A stretch of 34,361 bases of DNA, taken from NCBI GenBank assembly GCA_023391275.1, contig JAEWBE010000056.1, positions 1 through 34,361 of the forward strand. The letters are read 5' to 3'. The DNA is from Bacillota bacterium. GTDB lineage: Bacteria; Bacillota; Clostridia; Oscillospirales; Acutalibacteraceae. Positions 16,262 through 24,704 of this stretch are shown in pieces (position 1 is the first letter of the stretch; every line of letters begins with the position of its first letter). The notes under the pieces are model-generated. The model was not told the origin of the DNA and made no database searches. It worked only from the letters and a program-made list of their open reading frames with translations. The translations under genes were made by a program, and so were the position numbers.

Positions 16262-17101
16262 ATGAAAAAAATAATATCATTTCTATTGGCGGCTGCCATT
16301 GCCGTTTCCTGCAGCGCGTGCGGCCTTGCGGGCAAATCATCTGCGGCGGCCTCCGATGAATCCTGGAACAAGGTGCAGAAAGCCGGGAAACTGGTGCTTG
16401 GTCTTGACAATGCGTTCCCCCCAATGGGCTATGTCGACACAAAAACAGGGGAGCTGGTCGGCTTTGATATTGACGTTGCGAAGGAAGCATGCAAACGCCT
16501 GAAAATTGAACTGAAAACACAGCCGATTGACTGGGACAATAAAACCGCAGAACTGAATAACGGCAACATTGACTGCCTGTGGAACGGGTTCAGTAAAACG
16601 GCGGAACGGGAAAAAGAGTTTAATCTCAGTATTCCATATATGAAGAACAACCAGATCATCCTGATTAAAACGGATGCCAATTATCAGGGCCTTTCCAGTC
16701 TGGCCGGTAAAACAGTGGGGGTTCAGGCGGACTCTTCCGCTGAAGTAGCACTGAACGCAAATGCAGACTTCAAGAAAACGCTGAAATCAGTGGTGCAGAT
16801 TGACGACTATTCCAAGGCGGTGCTTGAACTGCAGAACGGTACAATTGACGCAATCGGCATTGACGAGGTGGTCGCCCGTTATTACCTGACCAACAACCCG
16901 GGCGCTTATAAAGTGATGCAGGATAAAGACGGCAAGGATGCATCCCTTGCAAATGAAGATTATGTTGTCGGTTTCCGTAAAGCCGACAGTGCGCTGAAGG
17001 AAAAGATTGAGGGCGCTTTAAAAGAAATGGCCTCCGACGGAACACTTGCCAAAATTTCGACCCAGTGGTTCGGCGAGGATGTTACCACCGTCGGCAAATA
17101 G
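16262..17101 (+). CDS. Polar amino acid ABC transporter substrate-binding lipoprotein
   Basis: 279 residues. A lipoprotein signal (MKKIISFLLAAAIAV) ends at C17 or C20, followed by an A/S-rich tether. The mature part is a family 3 solute-binding protein: GKLVLGLDNAFPPMGYVD, ELVGFDIDVAKEACKRL, a DCLWNGFSKTAEREKEFNLS segment with the Arg that binds the amino acid carboxylate, and IDEVVARYYL. Substrates in this family include glutamine, cystine, glutamate and arginine; the sequence alone does not decide. It starts a three-gene operon with permease and ATPase. Confidence 0.93.
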   Translation: MKKIISFLLAAAIAVSCSACGLAGKSSAAASDESWNKVQKAGKLVLGLDNAFPPMGYVDTKTGELVGFDIDVAKEACKRLKIELKTQPIDWDNKTAELNNGNIDCLWNGFSKTAEREKEFNLSIPYMKNNQIILIKTDANYQGLSSLAGKTVGVQADSSAEVALNANADFKKTLKSVVQIDDYSKAVLELQNGTIDAIGIDEVVARYYLTNNPGAYKVMQDKDGKDASLANEDYVVGFRKADSALKEKIEGALKEMASDGTLAKISTQWFGEDVTTVGK

Positions 17102-17194
17102 TTTTTGTCCGCTGGGACCATGCGGCACGGGGCTGGACAGTGTCCGGTTCCGTGCCTTTGGCATTTTATCAACATATATTTGGAGGTTGCACCC

Positions 17195-17836
17195 ATGAAC
17201 TATCAGGTGCTTTTATCCCAGATGCTGGAAGCGACCATTATGTCGCTCCGTATCTTTTTCATTACACTGATTTTTTCCCTTCCGCTTGGGCTGCTTGTTG
17301 CAACGGGGCGCATGACGAAAATCAGGATCATCAACCTGCCCGTGCGATTCTACATACTGATTATGCGCGGCACACCGCTGATGCTTCAGCTGCTTTTCAT
17401 CTTTTACGGACTGAAACCGATTTTCGGTATTCAGCTTGACCGCGTTTTGGCAGCCGAAGTTGCGTTTGTTCTGAATTACGCGGCATATTTTGCAGAAATT
17501 TTCCGCGGCGGCATTGAAGGAATTCCAAACGGCCAATACGAAGCTGCCAAGGTGCTGGGTTTCACCCGCAGTCAAACCTTTTTCCGTATTGTGCTGCCGC
17601 AGGTTGTAAAACATATCATCCCGCCGATGGGCAATGAATTTATCACGCTGGTGAAGGACACCTCGCTTTCCCAGGTTATCGGGGTGGTTGAACTGCTGAA
17701 GGTGACCTCAAACTGGGTCTCCTCCGCAGTCAGCATGACGCCGTTCGCCATTGCGGGCGTGTTCTACCTGGTTATGAACGGCATTGTGACACGCTGCTTT
17801 ACAATGGCTGAAAACCGGCTGAGTTACTATCGTTAG
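17195..17836 (+). CDS. Amino acid ABC transporter permease (HisM family)
   Basis: 213 residues. Family features are SLRIFFITLIFSLPLGLL at the first helix, the RGTPLMLQLLFIFYG motif, and the coupling loop GQYEAAKVLGFTRSQTFFRIVLPQ. The start at ATG 17195 is fixed by GGAGG eight bases upstream; an in-frame ATG at 17105 would add an unlikely N-terminus. Forms the membrane channel, probably as a homodimer because only one permease gene is present. Confidence 0.94.
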   Translation: MNYQVLLSQMLEATIMSLRIFFITLIFSLPLGLLVATGRMTKIRIINLPVRFYILIMRGTPLMLQLLFIFYGLKPIFGIQLDRVLAAEVAFVLNYAAYFAEIFRGGIEGIPNGQYEAAKVLGFTRSQTFFRIVLPQVVKHIIPPMGNEFITLVKDTSLSQVIGVVELLKVTSNWVSSAVSMTPFAIAGVFYLVMNGIVTRCFTMAENRLSYYR

Positions 17837-17846
17837 GAGGATGGAA

Positions 17847-18611
17847 ATGCAGATTCTAACCGCGGCTAATATCCGCAAAAGCTTTGACGGCACAGAGGTG
17901 CTCAAGGGGATTTCCATCAGCGTAACAAAGGGACAGGTACTGGCGGTCATCGGGCCGTCCGGTTCCGGAAAAAGCACCCTTCTGCGCTGCATCACTCAAT
18001 TGGAGACAGTCGATTCGGGTGAAATTACGATTTGCGGCGACACATTGGTTAAAAACGATCCAGCCGGCAAAGCGGTTTATACCGACCGGGCGGGCTGCGC
18101 TAAAATCGGCCTGCATATTGGGCTGGTATTTCAGAACTTCAACCTGTTTCCTCACTTTTCCGTGCTGCAAAACATTACAGAGGCGCCGGTTCGTGTGCTG
18201 AACCAGTCAAAGGAAGAAGCGGAGAACACTGCGCGGGAACTGCTGAAAAAAATGGATTTATCCGGCAAGGCGGACGCCTACCCCTGCCAGCTTTCGGGCG
18301 GGCAGCAGCAGCGCGTATCCATAGCGCGCGCGCTCGCCATGAACCCGGACATCTTGTTTTTCGACGAACCGACCAGCGCGCTTGACCCGGAACTGACAGG
18401 GGAGATTTTAAAGGTCATCCGGGAGCTTGCCGCCGAACATATGACAATGGTGGTGGTCACCCATGAAATGAAGTTCGCCCGCGACGTTGCGGACTATGTG
18501 GTATTCATGGATGACGGTGTAATCATTGAGCAGGGCGAACCGGACCAGTTATTCGACAACACGCAGAATGAACGTACCCGGGCCTTCCTCTCCCGCTTCA
18601 ATGAAGGCTGA
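17847..18611 (+). CDS. Amino acid ABC transporter ATPase (GlnQ type)
   Basis: 254 residues. Walker A GPSGSGKST, Q-loop VFQNFNLFPHFSVLQNI, signature LSGGQQQRVSIARAL, Walker B ILFFDEPTSALDPE and H-loop VTHEMKFARDVADYVVFMD are intact and typical of the GlnQ group. The ATG at 17847 has AGGAGG six bases upstream; the ATG at 17841 directly abuts that site and is less likely. There is an unusual insertion of about 15 residues after the ABC Walker A region (LVKNDPAGKAVYTDRAGCA) compared with GlnQ. Last gene of the importer operon. Confidence 0.95.
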   Translation: MQILTAANIRKSFDGTEVLKGISISVTKGQVLAVIGPSGSGKSTLLRCITQLETVDSGEITICGDTLVKNDPAGKAVYTDRAGCAKIGLHIGLVFQNFNLFPHFSVLQNITEAPVRVLNQSKEEAENTARELLKKMDLSGKADAYPCQLSGGQQQRVSIARALAMNPDILFFDEPTSALDPELTGEILKVIRELAAEHMTMVVVTHEMKFARDVADYVVFMDDGVIIEQGEPDQLFDNTQNERTRAFLSRFNEG

Positions 18612-18622
18612 GTATACTTGAT

Positions 18623-18658
18623 AAGGGGCCGTGCAGTTTAAACTGCACGGCCCCTTTT
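18623..18658 (+). terminator. Terminator of the amino acid importer operon
   Basis: A 17-bp perfect inverted repeat centred on GTTTAAAC (18623-18656) with TTTT on the plus strand and A residues on the other side. It sits between convergent genes and probably also stops pepP transcription. Confidence 0.88.
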
Positions 18659-18676
18659 AGGTTCTTGAATTGGTTC

Positions 18677-20467
18677 TTATTTAGAAATCGGCGCGGTACG
18701 CTTTTTCAGCCACGCAAGTTCCCTGCCGGAAAGCCGTGGAGAAAGCCGGTCAAAAACCAGCTTATGATAATCGTTCAGCCACTCGACTTCCTCATCCGTC
18801 ATCAGTTCGGTAAGGAGTCCCGCCGTATCAATCGGGAAATAAGTTATCGGCTCAAATTTTAAGAACTGGCCGTATTCGTTGTTTACATAATCGGTTACAA
18901 GCATGATGTTCTCCGTGCGGATGCCATGCTTGCCCTCTTCGTAAATGCCGGGTTCATTGGTGATGGTCATTCCCTTTTTGAACGCGACATTGTTGCTGAT
19001 TCTCATATTCTGCGGCCCTTCATGGACGCCGCCGAACATACCGACTCCGTGGCCCGTACCGCAGCGGTAATCTATCCCGTGCTTCCAGACCTGCACACGG
19101 CTGAGGATGTCGATATTCCCCCCGGTACAGCCTTCCAGAAACACAGCCGTCGCAAGGCCGATGTGCGCCTTCAGCACATAAGTATAATGCTCTTTTTCTT
19201 CCCGGGTGAGAGGCCCCAGCACAAAGGTGCGGGTATTGTCGGTTGTGCCTTCCTGATACTGCCCGCCGGAATCATCCAGCAGAAAGCCCTGCTTTTTCAG
19301 GGTGGTGCACGCATCCGGCTCCGGATGGTAATGCATCATGGCGGCATTTGCATTGTAAGCGGCAATGGTGCCAAAGCTTTCGCCCATATTCCCCGGCTGT
19401 TTTGCCCGGAATTCTTTCAGTTTATCACAGACATCGCACTCTGTAACGGTTTCGCCGTTCTCCATCTGCTCTTCCATCCAGACGCAGAATTCAGCCATTG
19501 CACAGCCGTCCAGAACATGAGCCTCCATAATATTCCGAATTTCCGTTTCATTCTTGACACCCTTCAGGTTCACCACCGTGTCGCTGGTTTCCTTTATGGT
19601 TACACTGGCGTTTTGCTGCAAAAGTGTATAAAGGTCATAGTTTGTACCCGACATATCAACCAGCATCGTTTTCGGGGTGTGAATTCCCTGTAACTCTGCG
19701 TCAATGTCTTCATATTCCCTGACTGTAACTCCGTTTTCCTTTAAATAAGATAACGTTTCAGGCAAGACACGTTTTGTATTAATAAACAGGTACGCGGAAT
19801 CGGAGTAGACCACGGCGTAGGAAATTGCGAACGGATTATACGCAATATCATCGGCGCGGATGTTCATCAGCCACGCGACACAGTCCAGTCTGGCAAAAAG
19901 CTCGCCGTCGGCCTTTTGCTTTTTCAGTTCGGCGCGCACCTGCTCCAGTTTTTCCTTACAGGTAAACCTGGCATACTTCGCATCGTGAACAAATACTTTG
20001 GAATCCGGAACTGCGGGGCGGTCGGGCCAAATGTCGCCAATGAGGTCAACAGCCTTGATATTCAGCTTTTTCCGTGCGAACTTTTCGCGCATCTCCTTTA
20101 TGGACGCGGCAGAGATCAGCTTGCCGTCAAATCCCACGGTTTCGCCGTCCTGCAATTTATCATCCAAAAATTCCAGATAGGTCGGAACATCTTTCACCGC
20201 CATGCGGTAAAGAACGATTTCACTGCCTTCCAGCTGATGCGCGGCCTGAATAAAATACCGGCCGTCCGTCCAAAGGCCGCTTTCTTTTTCGGTAACAACC
20301 AGTGTGCCCGCTGAACCGTTAAACCCGGAAAAATAACTTCTGGCCTCCCAGTGGGCAGGCAGATATTCGCTCATGTGGGGATCTGACGATGGGATAATGC
20401 AGGCCTGCACCCCATTTTCCTTCATTTTGCCGCGCAGCGCAGCCAGCTTCTCATTGATTTGAATCAT
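18677..20467 (-). CDS. Xaa-Pro aminopeptidase (aminopeptidase P, M24B)
   Basis: 596 residues, the long three-domain form. Two creatinase-like N-terminal domains (about 1-300) precede the pita-bread catalytic domain. The five metal ligands are visible: D399 and D410 (DDSGGQYQEGTTDNT), H473 (GTGHGVG), E505 (TNEPGIY) and E519 (RTENIML). It releases N-terminal residues next to proline from peptides in the cytoplasm. No signal peptide. A single gene, convergent with the amino acid importer, which fits peptide use in a proteolytic or fermentative lifestyle. Confidence 0.95.
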   Translation of the reverse strand: MIQINEKLAALRGKMKENGVQACIIPSSDPHMSEYLPAHWEARSYFSGFNGSAGTLVVTEKESGLWTDGRYFIQAAHQLEGSEIVLYRMAVKDVPTYLEFLDDKLQDGETVGFDGKLISAASIKEMREKFARKKLNIKAVDLIGDIWPDRPAVPDSKVFVHDAKYARFTCKEKLEQVRAELKKQKADGELFARLDCVAWLMNIRADDIAYNPFAISYAVVYSDSAYLFINTKRVLPETLSYLKENGVTVREYEDIDAELQGIHTPKTMLVDMSGTNYDLYTLLQQNASVTIKETSDTVVNLKGVKNETEIRNIMEAHVLDGCAMAEFCVWMEEQMENGETVTECDVCDKLKEFRAKQPGNMGESFGTIAAYNANAAMMHYHPEPDACTTLKKQGFLLDDSGGQYQEGTTDNTRTFVLGPLTREEKEHYTYVLKAHIGLATAVFLEGCTGGNIDILSRVQVWKHGIDYRCGTGHGVGMFGGVHEGPQNMRISNNVAFKKGMTITNEPGIYEEGKHGIRTENIMLVTDYVNNEYGQFLKFEPITYFPIDTAGLLTELMTDEEVEWLNDYHKLVFDRLSPRLSGRELAWLKKRTAPISK

Positions 20468-20696
20468 GGTTCATTACTCCTTATATCAAATTTCACGCAG
20501 ACAGGAATGGAAACGGCACCTGTGGTTTGCCATAGTATATCAGCACCGCAGCAGCCGTTTTTATTGAATTAAAAATATATCCTGTCGTCAAAACAAGCGC
20601 AATCCGTAATTCACACAATAAAAAGTATAGGCTTAACCGCAATTAATGTCAAGGCGTGCCAGGCTACATTTTCACCGGTTTTACGGCAAAGCCGCA

Positions 20697-20732
20697 GGAG
20701 CCGCCATTCCGTAATTTTGGAATGGCGGCTCC
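20697..20732 (-). terminator. Hairpin downstream of citrate synthase
   Basis: A 14-bp perfect inverted repeat (20697-20710 with 20719-20732, 8-nt loop) ten bases past the citrate synthase stop. There is no T-run on the minus-strand side, while the plus-strand side reads TGATTTTCTTT, so its strand of action is not certain. The rest of 20468-20741 holds no recognisable gene. Confidence 0.6.
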
Positions 20733-20741
20733 TGATTTTCT

Positions 20742-22121
20742 TTATGATCTTTTGTGAAGGGGGAGGTAGGCGCGGTGCGAGGAAATGCTCTTGTACGCCG
20801 GGCGGATAATTTTTCCGACGTTGATTTGCTCCTCCATCAGATGGGCGCTCCAGCCGGCGATACGCGCCATGGCGAAAACCGGGGTAAAGAGTTCCGGCGG
20901 AAGGCCAAGCATGTGATAAACGAACCCGCTGTAAAAGTCAATGTTTGCGCTGACACCCTTGTAGGTTTTACGCTCCTGCCCAATCACTTCCGGCGCGAGC
21001 CGCTCTACGAGTGAATACAGCTTATACTCTTTTGTCAGACCCTTTTCTTCAGAAAGACTTTTTACAAACTTCCGGAAGATGTCCGCGCGCGGATCTGAAA
21101 GCGAATACACCGCATGCCCCATTCCGTAAATCAGACCGGATTTATCAAAAGCCTGTTTGTTAAGCAGTTTTTTCAGGTAATCGGCAACCTTCGCTTCATC
21201 TTCCCAGTCATTTACATTTTGTTTCATATCCTCGAACATCATCATGACCTTTATGTTCGCGCCGCCATGCTTCGGCCCTTTCAGGGAACCCAGCGCAGCC
21301 GCAATAACGGAATAGGCATCGGTGCCGGAGGATGCGACAACGTGTGTGGTAAAGCTTGAATTATTGCCGCCGCCGTGCTCCGCATGCAGTACAAGTGCAA
21401 GGTCAAGGATCCGGGCTTCAAGCTCGGTATATTTATTATCGATTCTTAACATATGAAGGATATTCTCCGCGGTGGAAAGCTCCGGCTGCGGCGCGTGAAT
21501 AAAGAAGCTGTTGTTCCGGTCCATGTCATGCGCGAAAGCCTGATAACCGTAAACCGCAAGCTGCGGGAATAACGCAATCATTTCAAGGCACTGACGCAGC
21601 ACATTCGGCAGCGAAGTGTCGTTTGCCTTCTCATCATATGCGTATAGCGTCAGCACACTTCTTGCCAGCGTGTTCATCATATCGGAGGTAGGCGCTTTCA
21701 TAATAATATCACGCACAAAATTCGTGGGAAGCGTACGGTAATTGGAAAGCATTTTTTTAAACTCCGTAAGCTTTTCTTCTGTCGGCAATTCCCCGAAAAG
21801 GAGCAGATAGGTGGTCTCCTCAAAACCGAAACGGTTTTCCGCAATAAAGCCGCGTACAATATCCTGCACATTTATTCCGCGGTAATACAGTTCCCCTTCG
21901 CATGGGATACTTTGGCCGTCCACCTCTTTCGAGGAGATAATTTCGGATATTTCGGTCAGTCCGGTCAAAACGCCTTTTCCGTTGATATCCCGCAGGCCGC
22001 GCTTGACATCGTACTGTGCAAACAGATTCGGGTCAATCGTACTGTGGCTTTTGCAAAGATTGGTCAGCTCCATAATTTCCGGGGTAATGGTAAAAAAAAC
22101 ATCATTTGCGTTTTTGGCCAT
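20742..22121 (-). CDS. Citrate synthase
   Basis: 459 residues. The catalytic residues expected for citrate synthase are present: H285 in GPKHGGAN, H336 in GMGHAVY and D395 in NIDFYSGF, plus the LHAEHGGGNNSSF motif (H246/H249). It condenses acetyl-CoA and oxaloacetate to citrate, opening the oxidative branch towards 2-oxoglutarate and glutamate. The N-terminus is about 50 residues longer than short bacterial enzymes, as is common in Clostridia. Methylcitrate synthase activity cannot be excluded. Start supported by AAGGAG. A single-gene unit. Confidence 0.94.
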   Translation of the reverse strand: MAKNANDVFFTITPEIMELTNLCKSHSTIDPNLFAQYDVKRGLRDINGKGVLTGLTEISEIISSKEVDGQSIPCEGELYYRGINVQDIVRGFIAENRFGFEETTYLLLFGELPTEEKLTEFKKMLSNYRTLPTNFVRDIIMKAPTSDMMNTLARSVLTLYAYDEKANDTSLPNVLRQCLEMIALFPQLAVYGYQAFAHDMDRNNSFFIHAPQPELSTAENILHMLRIDNKYTELEARILDLALVLHAEHGGGNNSSFTTHVVASSGTDAYSVIAAALGSLKGPKHGGANIKVMMMFEDMKQNVNDWEDEAKVADYLKKLLNKQAFDKSGLIYGMGHAVYSLSDPRADIFRKFVKSLSEEKGLTKEYKLYSLVERLAPEVIGQERKTYKGVSANIDFYSGFVYHMLGLPPELFTPVFAMARIAGWSAHLMEEQINVGKIIRPAYKSISSHRAYLPLHKRS

Positions 22122-22342
22122 GTTTCATATCTCCTTTTTCTTCAATTATACTCTTTCGTTCTGGGGGAATTGGGGGAGAATTCTGTTAACCACGCGAATA
22201 ACAGTCCTGAAATCCTCTTTAACCATTTATCGGAGCGATTACAAATATCTGCTCATTTTATATTATAATTCTTTATCCGTTTTAATTCAACCAACAACCT
22301 ATGAACACAATATGAATTTTTCGGCATTTGAAAATGCAAAAT

Positions 22343-22373
22343 GCCCCTGCCGTACAAACCGCACAGCAGAGGC
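22343..22373 (-). terminator. Probable terminator of the ABC-F gene
   Basis: On the minus strand GCCTCTGC (22366-22373) pairs with GCAGGGGC (22343-22350) around a 15-nt loop, followed by ATTTTGCATTTT. It is about 60 bp past the ABC-F stop. The rest of the 309-bp gap 22122-22430 is AT-rich and holds no other gene that I can support. Confidence 0.6.
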
Positions 22374-22430
22374 GTTAATCAATTTTTGGGGTGAGACAAA
22401 CTTCGACAATGCCGTTCGCAGCAAGTCAAG

Positions 22431-24029
22431 TTAAGCCAGTATGCCGTCCCGTGCTTCCAAATATTCATCATAGGTGGAAATGCGGTCAATGACACCGTCC
22501 TCCGTAATCTCGATAATACGGTTTGCAATTGTCTGAACAAACTGGTGGTCGTGGGATGCAAAAAGCACCACGCCTTTAAAATCCGTCAGCCCGTCGTTTA
22601 CGGCGGTAATGGACTCAAGGTCAAGATGATTGGTGGGCTGGTCAACCACAAGCACATTTGCGCCGAACATCATCATACGCGACAGCATGCAGCGAACCTT
22701 CTCGCCGCCGGACAGCACGCTCACCGGTTTTAAAACATCTTCACCGGAAAATAGCATTTTGCCCAGAAAGCCGCGCAGATAGGTTTCGGTGGTGTCCCTG
22801 GCATACTGTTCGAGCCATTTGATGATGCTCAGTTCACAGCCGTTAAAAAACGCGGAGTTATCCTGGGGAAAATAGGACTGGCTGGTGCTTACGCCCCATT
22901 TGAAGGTTCCCTCATCCGGTTCCATTTCCTCCATCAGAATTTTAAACAAAGCGGTGTTGGCGATTTCGTTGGAACCGACGAACGCGATTTTATCGCCTTT
23001 GTTCACGCGGAAGCTGACATTGTTCAGCACTTTTACCCCGTCAACCGTTTTGGACAGGCCCTCAACCTCTAATATTTCTTTGCCCGGTTCCCGGTCCATG
23101 GTAAACCCTACAAACGGGTATCGGCGGGAAGAAGCCGGCATCTCCTCCACGGTAATTTTATCAAGCATTTTTCTGCGCGAGGTAGCCTGTCTGGATTTGG
23201 ACTTGTTTGCCGAAAAACGCTGGATAAAGTTTTGCAGTTCTTTAATCTTATCTTCCGCTTTCTTGTTCTGATCGCGCATGATACGCTGCATCAGCTGGCT
23301 GGATTCATACCAGAAATCGTAGTTGCCGACGTACAGCTTAATTTTGCCGAAATCAATATCGACGATATGGGTGCAGACATTGTTGAGAAAATGGCGGTCA
23401 TGGGAAACGACAATCACTGTGCCGTCATAATCCATAAGAAAATTTTCCAACCAGGCGATGGATTTATTGTCGAGATCGTTGGTGGGCTCATCCAGCAGAA
23501 TAATATCCGGCCTGCCAAACAGTGCGCGCGCAAGCAGAATCTTCACCTTTTCCGCACCCGTCAGCGTACCCATGACAGAATAAAGAATAATTGTATCGAC
23601 ACCCAGTCCCTGCAAAAGCCGCCCGGCTTCGGTTTCCGCCTCCCAGCCGTTCAGTTCGGCAAACTCAGCCTCCAAATCCGCCGCAAGAATTCCATCCTCA
23701 TCTGAAAAATCCTCTTTGGCATAAAGCTCATCCTTCTGTTTCAGCACCTCGTAAAGGCGGGGATTTCCCATCAATATGGTTTCAAAGACTGTAAAATCGT
23801 CATATGCATGATGATCCTGTTTCAGTACGGACATGCGCATTTTGGCGTCAATGGCAATCTCCCCTTTTGTCGGCTCCAATTCACCCGAAAGCAGCTTCAA
23901 AAAGGTTGATTTTCCCGCACCGTTGGCACCAATCACGCCGTAGCAGTTACCTGCGTTAAAAAGCAGATTGACATGGGAAAATAAATTTTGGCCGTTAAAA
24001 CTCAGGCCAAGATCGGATACATTAATCAT
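22431..24029 (-). CDS. ABC-F family ATPase with degenerate second Walker A
   Basis: 532 residues with two ABC domains joined by a charged linker (around 240-310, KKAEDKIKELQNF... KSKSRQATSRRKML) and no membrane helices, the layout of ABC-F proteins that act on the ribosome. The first domain has a normal Walker A GANGAGKST and Walker B IILLDEPTNDLD. The second domain reads GSNEIANTALF where GxxGxGKS/T is expected, while its signature LSGGEKVRC and VVDQPTNHLD remain. I recall related degeneracy in a YkpA/YbiT-like clostridial subgroup, so it may be subfamily-specific. Start at 24027-24029 is supported by GGAGG four bases upstream. Role in translation is inferred from the family. Confidence 0.88.
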   Translation of the reverse strand: MINVSDLGLSFNGQNLFSHVNLLFNAGNCYGVIGANGAGKSTFLKLLSGELEPTKGEIAIDAKMRMSVLKQDHHAYDDFTVFETILMGNPRLYEVLKQKDELYAKEDFSDEDGILAADLEAEFAELNGWEAETEAGRLLQGLGVDTIILYSVMGTLTGAEKVKILLARALFGRPDIILLDEPTNDLDNKSIAWLENFLMDYDGTVIVVSHDRHFLNNVCTHIVDIDFGKIKLYVGNYDFWYESSQLMQRIMRDQNKKAEDKIKELQNFIQRFSANKSKSRQATSRRKMLDKITVEEMPASSRRYPFVGFTMDREPGKEILEVEGLSKTVDGVKVLNNVSFRVNKGDKIAFVGSNEIANTALFKILMEEMEPDEGTFKWGVSTSQSYFPQDNSAFFNGCELSIIKWLEQYARDTTETYLRGFLGKMLFSGEDVLKPVSVLSGGEKVRCMLSRMMMFGANVLVVDQPTNHLDLESITAVNDGLTDFKGVVLFASHDHQFVQTIANRIIEITEDGVIDRISTYDEYLEARDGILA

Positions 24030-24203
24030 AGTTCCTCCAGAATTTCTTAAAATAAACACAGATGACCTGTACAAAAAAATCATCCGCCGTATTGCGTTTG
24101 TTCAATTTGACCCAAGGGTCGGCATAATATATGATTCATTTTATTTTATCATAAAATACTGTAGATAAATATGGTGAAAGCCATGAAGTAATCGCCGCTG
24201 TAC

Positions 24204-24232
24204 TTGTTATTTTTGATTAACAATGCTATAAT
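24204..24232 (+). promoter_or_regulatory. Sigma-A promoter of the metal regulator with embedded dyad
   Basis: TTGTTA (24204-24209), 17 bp, TATAAT (24227-24232). The -35 and spacer form an inverted repeat TTGTTA-N8-TAACAA (24204-24223), an evident operator candidate. It resembles a Rex box but with two extra central bases, and it does not look like a classic DtxR or MntR box. Confidence 0.7.
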
Positions 24233-24276
24233 AATAAGAATATTAACGGCAGTTATACTCTTTAGGGGGTTTTACA

Positions 24277-24651
24277 GTGAAAATTCAGGAGTCAGGTGAA
24301 AACTACCTGGAAACGATTCTGATTCTTCAGACTAAAAACGGATATGTCCGCTCTATTGATGTTGCAAACGAACTGGATTTTACCAAGGCAAGCGTCAGCC
24401 GCGCAATGAGCATCCTGAAGGAAGCCGGTTACATCACCATGGAACAAAACGGCAACCTTGTTTTGACAGATACAGGCCGCAAAAAGGCGGAAGCAGTTTA
24501 TGAACGCCACACACTGATTGCCCAGTTCCTGGAAATGACTCTTGGGGTCAGCGACGACATAGCGCTGCAGGATTCCTGCCGTATTGAACATATCATCAGC
24601 GAGGAAAGCTTTGAACGCATAAAAGAATTTATTCAGATTAACAAACAGTAA
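24277..24651 (+). CDS. DtxR/MntR-family metal-dependent transcriptional regulator
   Basis: 124 residues: an N-terminal winged HTH (about 1-65, SIDVANELDFTKASVSRAMSILKEAGYI) and a short dimerisation/metal domain, with no C-terminal SH3 domain. Metal-site residues by comparison with known members: E12, a His in YERHTLIAQFL, and the C-x-x-E-H motif in SCRIEHIIS, which is DtxR-like (Cys) rather than MntR-like (Glu); position 9 is Asn where MntR has Asp. Translation starts at GTG with AGGGGG upstream. It probably senses Fe2+ or Mn2+. No metal transporter lies next to it, so its targets are elsewhere. Confidence 0.88.
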   Translation: MKIQESGENYLETILILQTKNGYVRSIDVANELDFTKASVSRAMSILKEAGYITMEQNGNLVLTDTGRKKAEAVYERHTLIAQFLEMTLGVSDDIALQDSCRIEHIISEESFERIKEFIQINKQ

Positions 24652-24704
24652 AATAAAGGCTTGTTTCAGAGAAGGACAGGCTATTTTTTAGAAAGAGGTG
24701 CCAT

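Noticed and set aside
22388..22400. GAGACAAACTT shared by 22391-22401 and 34117-34127 as an element repeat
   Set aside because: Only about eleven bases match with unrelated flanks; this is compatible with chance.
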